This document shows, piece by piece, positions 54,083 through 63,181 of a stretch of DNA of 64,000 bases. The notes below the pieces were generated by a model. It was not told the origin of the DNA and made no database searches. It saw only the letters and a list, made by a program, of their open reading frames with translations. How positions within the stretch are numbered: position 1 is the stretch's first letter; each line of letters begins with the position of its first letter. The translations under genes were made by a program, and so were the position numbers. Origin of the DNA: Butyrivibrio fibrisolvens (GTDB lineage Bacteria > Bacillota > Clostridia > Lachnospirales > Lachnospiraceae); assembly GCF_037113525.1 (NCBI RefSeq), contig NZ_CP146963.1, forward strand, positions 248,001 to 312,000. The letters are read 5' to 3'.

Positions 54083-54892
54083 ATGTTGATTAAAATAGGC
54101 GATTTCGATTGCACTGAATGTTGGGACGGAGTTTTTTATAAAAAATTGTCATCATATCCTGACATTTCAAAATGGGAAATTCAGACAATACTGGATTTTG
54201 AACGCTACGAACGTGACAATGGCAGAGACTGCCAAATTGAAGCGGATATAAAGATCATAAATGCAATTGACGATTATAGGAAGCTTTATGACTTTGGACA
54301 GCGTGTTGCAGTTCCTGATAAGATCACAGAATGCGTAGCCTGTCCTAAGTATAAAGGCTGCATGACGGATTTTGTATGCCACACTACACCTATTGAAAAT
54401 GCGATCAGCATTTTCGAGTGCGGAGCGCTTAGAGCACCTACTAAATGGAGAGGTGTTCCGGCATCTGTATTAAAGGCAGAAAGCAGAAATGCCGCAAATG
54501 ATCCGGAAGACTATTTTGATTATGTAATGTTTGCATGGGGGAATTGTCAGGCCGGGGACAGACTGGTCATGGAAAGAAAACTGAAACACTTTCCCACTGA
54601 CGAAGATTTGAGCGAAAATTTCACTCCGGGAGTGAGATTTTTCTTCAAATATGATAAAATCGTAAAACATCCTAATGCCACTTTCGAGGGCGTCTTGCCG
54701 CTAAAGGTCAAAGACGAAGTGGTTTTGTCAGATTGGGTTCACACAATTATTATTCCATTAGATAAAAGAAATATACTAGAATCATGCATTCCAGCTAATT
54801 TAAAAGATAGAGTATTTTACATAGAAAATGACTGTGCTGATATTTGGGCATGGTCAGAGAAGGTATATGAATTTGCAAAAAATCATAAGTGA
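54083..54892 (+). CDS. Unknown protein, possibly ADP-ribosyltransferase-like
   Basis: I do not recognise a named family with confidence. The 269-residue protein has an N-terminal helical part and a cysteine cluster (CVACPKYKGC at about 90-99). A central motif CHTTPIENAISIFECGAL (about 105-122) resembles the His-Thr start and gal-type helix of DarT/DUF4433-like ADP-ribosyltransferases. The later FDYVMFAWGN and VVLSDWVHTIII segments could be strands of that fold. No matching antitoxin gene is next to it. TTGGGGA precedes the ATG. The next gene is an acetyltransferase 25 bases away. Confidence 0.5.
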   Translation: MLIKIGDFDCTECWDGVFYKKLSSYPDISKWEIQTILDFERYERDNGRDCQIEADIKIINAIDDYRKLYDFGQRVAVPDKITECVACPKYKGCMTDFVCHTTPIENAISIFECGALRAPTKWRGVPASVLKAESRNAANDPEDYFDYVMFAWGNCQAGDRLVMERKLKHFPTDEDLSENFTPGVRFFFKYDKIVKHPNATFEGVLPLKVKDEVVLSDWVHTIIIPLDKRNILESCIPANLKDRVFYIENDCADIWAWSEKVYEFAKNHK

Positions 54893-54917
54893 AAAAGATA
54901 AGCAAGGATGATAAAAG

Positions 54918-55679
54918 ATGTTAAAAAAATATTATGAAAAGCTTTTTAAGCAGATAGCTGTTGATTATAACTGTACTCCGGAAGATTTGAGGAAGGGTGA
55001 GATCATCATCACAAAATCAGAATGGAATGATGGCAGAAGAAGTTACAGCCCGGATATGCCTTTTTTGCAAATGGCGACACTTGGAGCAAGCACAGTGATC
55101 ATGGCTGATGAATGCCTGCATGAGTTTTTGCACGGTTTTATCAAAGATGTGGAGGGGCATAGACTGTTTGAACTTGATAATCTTCTAAAGCTAAATGACG
55201 AGCTGAAACAGTATGGTTATCAGATGAATTCTACACATCATATGTTTTTGCCCTGCCTTGATGTAACCGTATCAGAACGTTTTCAGGTGAAGTGGCTTTA
55301 TGATAGTGAAATAAAGCAGTTCTACGGAGATCCGCGCTTTCCCAATGCGATTGCATATCCAGAGCCTTGCCCGGTACGGCCTGACAGGATCGTAGTCATT
55401 GCTACCGATGGAGATAATATTATGGGAATGGCAGGCTGCTCGGAAGATGCGCCGCACTGGCAGCAGGTTGGAATTGATGTGCTTCCTGAATACAGGTCAA
55501 GAGGAATTGGCACTTACCTGGTGACACTATTAAAGAACAAGATCATTGAGATGGACGATACACCTTTTTATGGAACGGCAGCAGCTAATATCATGTCACA
55601 AAACATTGCCATTAAAAGCGGATTCAGACCTGCATGGGTAGAAACTGATGCAGTTAAGATCATAGAAGATCATTCTTGA
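54918..55679 (+). CDS. GNAT family N-acetyltransferase
   Basis: This 253-residue protein has an N-terminal half of unclear function (about 1-130) and a C-terminal GNAT fold. Its acetyl-CoA loop lies in IDVLPEYRSRGIGTYLVTLLKNK near residues 187-210, with NIMSQNIAIKSGFRPAW at the end. The acceptor is unknown. Its last bases overlap possible starts of the methyltransferase, which begins 33 bases after the stop, so they are probably co-transcribed. The ribosome site is weak (AAGGATG). Confidence 0.85.
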   Translation: MLKKYYEKLFKQIAVDYNCTPEDLRKGEIIITKSEWNDGRRSYSPDMPFLQMATLGASTVIMADECLHEFLHGFIKDVEGHRLFELDNLLKLNDELKQYGYQMNSTHHMFLPCLDVTVSERFQVKWLYDSEIKQFYGDPRFPNAIAYPEPCPVRPDRIVVIATDGDNIMGMAGCSEDAPHWQQVGIDVLPEYRSRGIGTYLVTLLKNKIIEMDDTPFYGTAAANIMSQNIAIKSGFRPAWVETDAVKIIEDHS

Positions 55680-55711
55680 TCGGAAAAAGAACTAATAAGG
55701 GGGAGAAACAT

Positions 55712-56464
55712 TTGAAAGATTACAGCATGCAACATAAGAAAGCCTGGGAGTTTGATGCTTACGAGTTCTGGGTTAGGACTGCAGGAACGCCGGAGGAAAG
55801 AGCAGCGAAGGACAAAGAAAATCCCAAGAAAATGCTGAAACAGTATGCAAACTATTTTGATTCATATAAGGGAATCAAAGTTGCCAATATATGCGGATCA
55901 TGCGGCAAAAAAGCAATTCCGCTGGCACTTCTAGGAGCCGAAGTAACTGTTTTTGACATATCGGAAGCGAACAAAAAATATGCAGTAGAAACAGCAGATG
56001 CAGCAGGTGTCAAAATAGGCTACGAAGTCTGTGACATTATGGAAATCGATATGAACAAATACGCAGGTTTCTTTGATGTAGTATTCATGGAAGGTGGAAT
56101 CCTTCATTACTTCCATGATATAGACGCCTTTATGAAAGTTATGAACAACCTTCTTAAACCCGGTGGAAAGATGATCTGCAGCGATTTTCATCCTTTCACC
56201 AAGATTTCTGATGCACTCGGATTACAGCAGCCTACAATGAGCTACTTCTCCACAGATATATTCGAAGGTGAGATGGCACATGCAAGGTTCTATGACGAAG
56301 AAATCCGTAAGCAGATTCCAAAGTGCCTATACAGAAAGTATACAATCAGCGAGATCATCAATTCTATAATCGGAAATGGGTTCATATTGGAGAGATTTGA
56401 TGAGCACCCATCTTGGGAAAATAATATGCTCCCAGGGGAGTTTACAGCTATAGCTATTAAATAG
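55712..56464 (+). CDS. Class I SAM-dependent methyltransferase
   Basis: The 250-residue protein shows a Rossmann-type methyltransferase core: motif I VANICGSCGKKAIPLALLGA (about 51-70), VTVFDIS with the acidic residue for ribose binding, FDVVFMEGGILHYF and LLKPGGKMI. The substrate is unknown. TTG 55712 with GGGGGAG eight bases before it is the likely start; the in-frame TTG at 55676 lies within the previous gene and has no such site. Confidence 0.85.
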   Translation: MKDYSMQHKKAWEFDAYEFWVRTAGTPEERAAKDKENPKKMLKQYANYFDSYKGIKVANICGSCGKKAIPLALLGAEVTVFDISEANKKYAVETADAAGVKIGYEVCDIMEIDMNKYAGFFDVVFMEGGILHYFHDIDAFMKVMNNLLKPGGKMICSDFHPFTKISDALGLQQPTMSYFSTDIFEGEMAHARFYDEEIRKQIPKCLYRKYTISEIINSIIGNGFILERFDEHPSWENNMLPGEFTAIAIK

Positions 56465-56534
56465 ATGTGCAGCTAAGTACACAAGAACTACATATCGTCG
56501 TAGATGCAAATGATCACTAATGGGAGGACTACAA

Positions 56535-57026
56535 ATGAATGCTAAGCTCAGAAATATGACAAGTATCTATCTTATGAAAAATGATAAAGTTTTGCTCTTA
56601 TACAGACAAGGCGGAAGAGTCGTTAATGACGTGTGGACAGGCTCTGCAGGTGGTCATTTTGAAGAAAATGAGTTAAATGATGCAAAGGCCTGTGTCATTA
56701 GAGAGATGAAAGAAGAACTTGGCTTAAATCCGGAAGATATTGACGGTCTTACATTGAGATATGTAACCCTCAGATATACTAAGGATGAGATAAGACAGAA
56801 TTACTATTTCTTTGCAGAACTTAAAGATAATGTAAATGATGATCTAAAATCCAACGAAGGTATATCTAAATGGTTTCCAATTGATGAAATTGTAGGCCTC
56901 GAAATGCCATTTACTGCTAAGTATGTAGTTAAGCATTATTATGAAGTTGGACGTACAACAGATAAGGCGTATGTTGGCGTAACAACAAATGAAGGCGTCG
57001 ATTTCATGGAACTTAGCGAGACATAA
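56535..57026 (+). CDS. Nudix hydrolase, 8-oxo-dGTP diphosphatase type
   Basis: The 163-residue protein has a Nudix box, SAGGHFEENELNDAKACV then IREMKEELGL (about 36-62), two residues longer than the textbook spacing, as in a known subgroup close to MutT/MTH-like diphosphatases. ATG 56535 has GGGAGG eight bases upstream. Its function is probably nucleotide clean-up. It is unrelated at sequence level to the Nudix gene at 51406 outside the box. Confidence 0.85.
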   Translation: MNAKLRNMTSIYLMKNDKVLLLYRQGGRVVNDVWTGSAGGHFEENELNDAKACVIREMKEELGLNPEDIDGLTLRYVTLRYTKDEIRQNYYFFAELKDNVNDDLKSNEGISKWFPIDEIVGLEMPFTAKYVVKHYYEVGRTTDKAYVGVTTNEGVDFMELSET

Positions 57027-57122
57027 AAGACATTCTATTTTTAGTAACACAAATTAACGATAAATGGTACAATTAATCTGTATTGATTCGTAAACTGTTA
57101 ATCTTAATACCGAGGATACAGA

Positions 57123-59636
57123 TTGAAGAAAAGATATATCATTATCATTAATATATTGATAATAGGTTTGATTCTTTTCATTATCGTGAAGTATGCCAAC
57201 GATAGGGCAACAGAATCAGACTATTCTTCGATTGCGTCTTTTGAGAATATGACGACCACAACAGCGCAGATCATCGCCAATTATCTGGAGGATGAGCAGC
57301 ATCTGTGCGACATTTGGGCCAACTATATAAACGGGTCAGCGGATGCTGGAACTCCGATGACAATTGAAGAGGCCATATCATATATTAGAAAAGCAAAGAT
57401 ATCTCCTGAAATATCAGGACACCTAATCTATATCGATGACGGATCCATGGCTGGAATTTCAACTACTGCCAGCACTACTGACCCGTCGGATTATTCTGTA
57501 AAATATTCCCATATATCTATTTTTGAAAACCTTGAGATCAGTAACGTAAACGGCGCTGTCAACCTGACAAGGGCTTATACCAATCCGCTTAACGGTGTTC
57601 AGTCCATAGCCTTTCTAAACAATGTAAAGGTTGTGGATAGTGAAACAGGCGCTATGAGAGAGGGGCTTATCATCCGCGTAGTACCTGTTAGCCGTCTTGA
57701 GCAAAAGCTGGTTTTTTTGAAGGGTGAGTACGAAAATGTAGAAATATCCCTTATAGACTGGGATGGCGACTACATGATCCACGGCAAGTCCCTCAAAAAC
57801 AGTAATTTCTTTGAGTACTTCAAATCCTATAATCCAATGTCTACTCAGGAATATAACAAGGTGATGGATGCTATCCGCACAGGTACAGGTTCCATGCATA
57901 TCCGTAATTCAAAAAGAGAAGACAGTGTGATTGCCTATACGCCGTTAAGCGGTATTGAGTCCTGGTTCCTGGTGGCTTATATCCCGGCAAAAGAGCTGAC
58001 GGCCAGCAGGTCCATAGACTGGCTACTATTGGGAATAGTATCAGTAGGCCTTATGGTCCTTCTTCATTTCAATATTTTTATACTCCTTAAATTTAATAGA
58101 AAGCTCTCTGTTGCAGCGCAGGCGGCCAATCAGGCTAATGAAGCCAAATCTCTTTTCCTGTCCACCATGTCTCATGATATCAGAACGCCTATGAATGCCA
58201 TCATCGGCATGAATGAAATGATATTAAGAAAAAGTAGTGATGATGAGACTCTGATGTATTCCGAGAGCATCAGGACTGCAGGGAACACCCTTCTTGGGAT
58301 TATCAATGATATTCTCGATTTTTCCAAGATTGAAGCGGGCAAGATGGAGATCATAGATGTAGATTATAACTTTGTATCTCTTTTGAACGATCTTGTAAAT
58401 ATGGTTCAGCGCAGGGCTGAGGAAAAAGGGCTGTCTTTTGAACTTGATGTTGATAGAAATATACCGGGAATTATGCACGGCGACGAGATAAGGATTAAGC
58501 AGGTTATAACCAACATCCTTTCAAACGCTGTCAAATACACCAAAGAAGGCGGCATTGTTTTTTCCGTATCAGGACAAAAATGTGAAGATAATGAAGACTA
58601 CGTGATCCTTCATGTCAGTGTGAAGGATACCGGAATAGGAATTAAGAAAGAAGACCTTGACAGGCTTTTTGTAGCCTTTGAGAGAATTGAGGAAAAGAGG
58701 AATCGAAACATTGAAGGTACCGGCCTTGGAATGGCTATTGCCCAGAGCTTCCTTGAAATGATGGATAGTAAACTACAGGTGGAAAGCGAATATGGCAAGG
58801 GATCTGTCTTTTCTTTTGACCTAAAACAGAAGGTCGTAAAGTGGGAGCCGATTGGAGATTTTGATACTGCCTTCAAGCGCTTCCTTAGCGAACGGAAGAA
58901 GTACAGGGTACAGTTTGTGGCACCAAAGGCAAAAATGCTGGTGGTTGACGATACAGAGGTTAACCTGAAGGTGTTCTGTAGCCTCCTTAGTGAGACCAGG
59001 ATGCAGATAGAAACTGCAGATAGCGGAGATGCCTGCATAGCTTTATTTAAGCGGATTCGTTACGATGTGATCTTCCTTGATCACATGATGCCAGACAAGG
59101 ATGGCATTGAAACCTTGAAGGAAATGAAGGCTCTTTTGGATACGCCTAATAAGGATACACCTGTGATCTGCCTTACAGCTAACGCAGTTTCCGGAATGCG
59201 CGAGATGTACATAAATGCAGGATTTGATGACTACCTGACAAAGCCTATTGATACAGGAAGACTTGAGAGCATGCTCCTTAGGTACCTGCCTCCGGAGCTG
59301 GTGGAGAAGCCGGCGGATACTTCGGGAGATGATGATAAAAAAGCTGAAGCTAAGCGCAGCATATTAGTAGTAGATAGTGATATAGCTTTTTTGCGACAGG
59401 TTAAGGAGTGGTTATCAGATAGCTATAACGTAGTAGTGGTCAAGTCTAAAGAACAGGCTCTTACGTATCTTGAAAAGCATGATGCTGATCTTATACTTAT
59501 TGATCTGAACGAGGAATCGCAAAACGGTTTTGATAAATCAAAGATCATCCGAAATAATTTCAGAGAAATAGATCGTGACGAGATCATATCACAAGTAAAT
59601 GAGTTTTTTGACGATTCTACCATAACACGCTTGTAG
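57123..59636 (+). CDS. Membrane hybrid sensor histidine kinase
   Basis: The 837-residue protein has a first membrane helix (about 5-24), an extracellular sensor domain of dCache/PAS type (about 25-295) and a second helix (about 300-322). The HisKA follows with His351 in STMSHDIRTPMNAIIGM, then a HATPase (NILSNAVKYT, VKDTGIGI, GTGLGMAI). Receiver 1 has Asp653 in VIFLDHMMPDKDG. Receiver 2 (about 740-837) starts SILVVDSD and has LILIDLN but is cut short and lacks the later conserved Lys. The TTG start at 57123 has GAGG upstream. The HPt and REC-HD-GYP genes nearby are likely relay partners. Confidence 0.9.
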   Translation: MKKRYIIIINILIIGLILFIIVKYANDRATESDYSSIASFENMTTTTAQIIANYLEDEQHLCDIWANYINGSADAGTPMTIEEAISYIRKAKISPEISGHLIYIDDGSMAGISTTASTTDPSDYSVKYSHISIFENLEISNVNGAVNLTRAYTNPLNGVQSIAFLNNVKVVDSETGAMREGLIIRVVPVSRLEQKLVFLKGEYENVEISLIDWDGDYMIHGKSLKNSNFFEYFKSYNPMSTQEYNKVMDAIRTGTGSMHIRNSKREDSVIAYTPLSGIESWFLVAYIPAKELTASRSIDWLLLGIVSVGLMVLLHFNIFILLKFNRKLSVAAQAANQANEAKSLFLSTMSHDIRTPMNAIIGMNEMILRKSSDDETLMYSESIRTAGNTLLGIINDILDFSKIEAGKMEIIDVDYNFVSLLNDLVNMVQRRAEEKGLSFELDVDRNIPGIMHGDEIRIKQVITNILSNAVKYTKEGGIVFSVSGQKCEDNEDYVILHVSVKDTGIGIKKEDLDRLFVAFERIEEKRNRNIEGTGLGMAIAQSFLEMMDSKLQVESEYGKGSVFSFDLKQKVVKWEPIGDFDTAFKRFLSERKKYRVQFVAPKAKMLVVDDTEVNLKVFCSLLSETRMQIETADSGDACIALFKRIRYDVIFLDHMMPDKDGIETLKEMKALLDTPNKDTPVICLTANAVSGMREMYINAGFDDYLTKPIDTGRLESMLLRYLPPELVEKPADTSGDDDKKAEAKRSILVVDSDIAFLRQVKEWLSDSYNVVVVKSKEQALTYLEKHDADLILIDLNEESQNGFDKSKIIRNNFREIDRDEIISQVNEFFDDSTITRL

Positions 59637-59693
59637 GTTTCGGAACGTAAGGCTCTACAAATGGTATTGATACAGGAAGGAGTAGCAAACGGC

Positions 59694-60998
59694 ATGAGTA
59701 AACACATTACAAAAATCATTTCCACGGCTCTTGTAATAATGCTGGTACTTGGCACAGCAGGGTGTAGTCAGAGTACAAATAAAAGTAAAGAGTTTACACC
59801 TAAATACTCATCGGATACCACGTATAAGCTGTCTGTAGCTGGTACATATTCTAACTTTGAGTCTTTGGAAAGTGTCTTTGAGAGATTCTATACTTACTAT
59901 CCAAATGGCGAGATCGTGTATACCTACCTTGATGATTACAGCAATACCATCGGGCAGGCTCTGGCAGGTCAGGAGCCGCCGGATATTTATGTCGTTCAGC
60001 CCTGGATGTATGGCGACGAGCGGTTTGATCCTTTGTTTGATGGGGCTGAAGTCCTTTCTGATCCTGAACTTAATATAAATCTTGATTGCATTCGTCAGGG
60101 ACTTAGATGGGAGATGAATGATGGAGAAATACTGGCGCTTCCGGTATTTGCCACGTCCTATGGAATGCTTGTAAACATGGATATATTTGAAAAAGAAAAC
60201 CTCGAAGTACCTAAGACCTTTGGAGAGCTGAAAGAAACCTGCGAAAAGCTTAAGGCAGCAGGCTATGCTTCTCCTGTTATGGGCGCTGATACCAATACAA
60301 CACCGGGAATAGGCTACTCCTTTGCTTATCCAATGTTCGCCAAAAAAGTTAAGGATGACAGAAGTGTAGAAGGTGATCTTAACAATCTTGTTCCTTCTGC
60401 AGGCGAAGTGATGAGAGAGCCTTTGACCAGGTTAAAAGAGCTTGTGGACAGCGGCTGCATAGATATAGACAAATGCAAAGCAGAAATTGAAGACGATTAT
60501 AATGCTGTTATCATGCGATTTTTTGAAGGCGATGTGCCTATGATGATCTGCTCCGGTGACGTTGTGTCCGGAACCAAAAAACGTGAGAGTAAATCAGAAG
60601 CTTTTACAGCGAATCCTTTCAAGTATGACTTCTATGTAGCTCCTTCAGGAGATGATGGCGGATACTATATGGATTCCATGTCTATCCTGTTTAGCGTCAA
60701 TAAAAATAGTGATAGCCTCGATATGACTAATGAATTCATAAGATTCCTTACAAGTGAAAAAGAGCTTGGACTTATGGCGCAGGAAAAGAGGCTTATAACT
60801 CCTACTAAGGATTATTCTCTGGATGAAGTTTATGCTTCGCTTTCGGGATTCCCGGAGGATAGGACTGTTAACTTTAGAGATACAGAAATACTTGATACTG
60901 CGGTAAAAGAATTCAGGGCAGCAGCATATGCTGTTATAAATGGCGAGATGACAGTGGATGAGGCGGTGGCAGCCTATGGAACGATAGCTGGAAAATAA
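59694..60998 (+). CDS. Orphan solute-binding lipoprotein linked to the hybrid kinase
   Basis: This 434-residue protein has a lipoprotein signal (lipobox TAGC, Cys24) and a family 1 solute-binding fold (YVVQPWMYGD, ALPVFATSYGMLVNMDIFEKENL, FLTSEKELGLMAQEKR). There are no permease or ATPase genes next to it. It lies 57 bases after the hybrid kinase in the same direction, so it may present a ligand to the kinase sensor domain instead of, or besides, feeding transport. GGAAGGAG lies 11 bases before ATG 59694. Confidence 0.85.
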   Translation: MSKHITKIISTALVIMLVLGTAGCSQSTNKSKEFTPKYSSDTTYKLSVAGTYSNFESLESVFERFYTYYPNGEIVYTYLDDYSNTIGQALAGQEPPDIYVVQPWMYGDERFDPLFDGAEVLSDPELNINLDCIRQGLRWEMNDGEILALPVFATSYGMLVNMDIFEKENLEVPKTFGELKETCEKLKAAGYASPVMGADTNTTPGIGYSFAYPMFAKKVKDDRSVEGDLNNLVPSAGEVMREPLTRLKELVDSGCIDIDKCKAEIEDDYNAVIMRFFEGDVPMMICSGDVVSGTKKRESKSEAFTANPFKYDFYVAPSGDDGGYYMDSMSILFSVNKNSDSLDMTNEFIRFLTSEKELGLMAQEKRLITPTKDYSLDEVYASLSGFPEDRTVNFRDTEILDTAVKEFRAAAYAVINGEMTVDEAVAAYGTIAGK

Positions 60999-61115
60999 AC
61001 CTGGGCTGCCATCCTCATGAATATCAAAGTTTTAGTTTGTTTTATATGTGTAAAGATTGAGAAAATAGATAGTATATATTTTCAGACCGGACTAAGGTAG
61101 TTATGGTAGGTTTTG

Positions 61116-61697
61116 TTAGAGCTTGTCTAATATTTGGCTAGATAAATTTTTGGCCTCATCATAATCAAGATTGGAAACAAGTTTATCCAAGGCTTCCACC
61201 TTACCGAAAAGTTCAGTTGTACAGTTATAAGAAAGAAGCTTTTTCATCGCTTCTTCACAGGCGCCAAGATCAAAGTCATCTATAGCGGCAATAAGTTTAT
61301 GCAGGATTTCAGAAAAGGCATTCTTATCAAAAGCATTTTTTGCCCCACCCTTTTTTGAAGCAAAGGGTTCAAGATAAGGCTTTAAGGATCTAAAAGAGTT
61401 TAAAACATCTGGAGTGAGTTTTTCAATTTGCTCCAGATTGTTTTCTTTTCCAAGCTTTTCAAGAGTAAAGAAATCCTCTCCAAGATCCATAGCGCCGATC
61501 ATGCGGCAGGTGGTCTTGAGGGAATGAACCTGAATTGTGTAGTTTTGAATGTCTTTATCTTTAAGGTATGTTTCTATCAGAGAACTTTTATCATCCATGA
61601 GTTTGTAGACATCATTAAGAAGCTCTATGAAGAGTTCTTCAGAACCTGAGTTTTTGATGGCTTTTTCTATATCAATACCGGGGATATTAATGTTCAT
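61116..61697 (-). CDS. HPt-domain phosphotransfer protein
   Basis: The 193-residue protein has an HPt four-helix bundle (about 5-105) with the phospho-accepting His58 in YTIQVHSLKTTCRMIGA. The second half (about 115-193) is another helical segment of similar length without a clear His motif, perhaps a degenerate second bundle. It would move phosphate from the hybrid kinase receiver to another receiver. It is encoded opposite to the kinase and the REC-HD-GYP gene. The ATG at 61697 has GGAGG upstream. Confidence 0.85.
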   Translation of the reverse strand: MNINIPGIDIEKAIKNSGSEELFIELLNDVYKLMDDKSSLIETYLKDKDIQNYTIQVHSLKTTCRMIGAMDLGEDFFTLEKLGKENNLEQIEKLTPDVLNSFRSLKPYLEPFASKKGGAKNAFDKNAFSEILHKLIAAIDDFDLGACEEAMKKLLSYNCTTELFGKVEALDKLVSNLDYDEAKNLSSQILDKL

Positions 61698-61810
61698 AAA
61701 TAGCGTTCCTCCATGGATATGTGGGCGGTTTGCATATTTTGAGTATACCACTATAAAGTTGATGAATAAACGGTTTTAAGATATCATTAATCTATAGGAA
61801 AATATTTTCG

Positions 61811-62000
61811 GAGGTTATGAGTTTATCTACGATAAACTCTACGAATTGGTGTCGCGAGCTCCACCAATTCAACCATTAGCCACTCGTTTCACTCGCAGCA
61901 TGAGGTTATGAGTTTATCTACGATAAACTCCGCGAATTGGTGTCGCGAGCTCCACCAATTCCAACCATTAGCCACTCGTTTCACTCGTGACATGAGGTTA
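61811..62000 (+). repeat. Two tandem 91-92 bp palindromic units, last GAGGTTA is the ribosome site
   Basis: Units run from GAGGTTA at 61811 to 61902 and from 61902 to 61994. Each has GAGTTTATC...GATAAACTC, then GAATTGGTG with CCACCAATTC around TCGCGAGCT, then ATTAGCCACTCGTTTCACTCG. The third GAGGTTA (61994-62000) is the Shine-Dalgarno site of the REC-HD-GYP gene. The same element stands before the GH29 gene at 30302-30403. Confidence 0.85.
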
Positions 62001-62002
62001 GT

Positions 62003-63028
62003 ATGATACCACAAATTATAGTTGTTGATGACGACCCTATAATTTTAAAGAAAGCCTGGAATACTCTTACGGATGCCGGGTTTAAGGTGGTTGTGCTCAA
62101 GTCGGGCAAAGCTCTTTTGGAATATACGACAGATAATCCTGCGCCTGATCTTATTCTTATGGATATCAACATGCCGGAGATGGACGGCTTTGAAGTTATT
62201 AAGGAACTCAAAAAGAGTGCCTCTTCATGGAGAGATACTCCTGTTATCTTTTTGACTGCCAATGAAGATGAGGATACGGAGACTAAGGGCCTTTCGCTTG
62301 GCGCAATGGATTTTATCAGAAAACCCTTTATAGTAAGTGTTCTGGTACTTAGAGTTAAGCATGCAGTAGAACTTGTAAGACTTCAAAAAGATCTTGAGAG
62401 CATGGTAGATGAAAAGACAAGGGAGAATGAGAATCTTTTCCTACACGTCGTTGAGAGTCTTGCGGATGCTATTGATGCTAAGGATAACTATACAAATGGT
62501 CACTCGGGAAGAGTGGCGGAGTATTCTAAAGAGATAGCAAGTAGATATGGCTATGATGAAAAGCATCAGGAGAAGATCTTTATGATGGGACTTCTTCACG
62601 ATGTTGGCAAGATCGGCGTGCCTGACGAAGTAATAAATAAGCCCGGAAGACTTACAGATGAAGAGTTTGCATGTATCAAAAAGCATCCTGGAATAGGCGG
62701 CAAGATCCTAAGCAATATCAAGGAGATGCCGGAACTTGCAGCAGGAGCCAAATGGCACCATGAAAGATACGATGGAAAGGGATATCCACAGGGACTTTCC
62801 GGAGATGATATTCCTGAAGAAGCAAGGATCATTGCAGTAGCCGATGCATACGATGCCATGACCAGCAACAGAAGTTATAGAGGGGCACTCCCTCAGGAAA
62901 AGGTAAGAGGCGAAATAGAAAAAGGCAAAGGAAGCCAGTTCGATCCCAAGTTCGCTGATATTATGCTGGAAATGATCGATGATGATAAAGATTATCTTAT
63001 GAGAGATAAGCCTGTTAACGAAGATTAA
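62003..63028 (+). CDS. Response regulator with HD-GYP cyclic-di-GMP phosphodiesterase domain
   Basis: The 341-residue protein has a receiver (about 1-120; Asp54 in LILMDINMPEMDG, Lys in IRKPF) and an HD-GYP domain (about 145-330). Key motifs are HSGRVAEYS, LLHDVGKIGVPD (HD at 199-200), NKPGRLTDEE, KHP, and HHERYDGKGYP at 252-262, so all expected metal and GYP residues are present. It should break down cyclic-di-GMP when the receiver is phosphorylated. It is plausible as the output of the nearby hybrid kinase and HPt protein. Confidence 0.92.
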   Translation: MIPQIIVVDDDPIILKKAWNTLTDAGFKVVVLKSGKALLEYTTDNPAPDLILMDINMPEMDGFEVIKELKKSASSWRDTPVIFLTANEDEDTETKGLSLGAMDFIRKPFIVSVLVLRVKHAVELVRLQKDLESMVDEKTRENENLFLHVVESLADAIDAKDNYTNGHSGRVAEYSKEIASRYGYDEKHQEKIFMMGLLHDVGKIGVPDEVINKPGRLTDEEFACIKKHPGIGGKILSNIKEMPELAAGAKWHHERYDGKGYPQGLSGDDIPEEARIIAVADAYDAMTSNRSYRGALPQEKVRGEIEKGKGSQFDPKFADIMLEMIDDDKDYLMRDKPVNED

Positions 63029-63073
63029 TGAGAAAGAAAAAACAGGAAAATAAAAAATAAAGAGAGAATTCAA

Positions 63074-63119
63074 AGCCCCGGAAGCTTGGTAGTGCAGAAA
63101 GCTTCCGGGGCTGATTTTT
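63074..63119 (+). terminator. Terminator after the REC-HD-GYP gene
   Basis: AGCCCCGGAAGCTT pairs with AAGCTTCCGGGGCT and is followed by GATTTTTG. Confidence 0.85.
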
Positions 63120-63181
63120 GCTATTTACTTTGTGCGAAGTTTGGTGTATATTTCAGTGGTTGATTCCTATATTATGACGTA

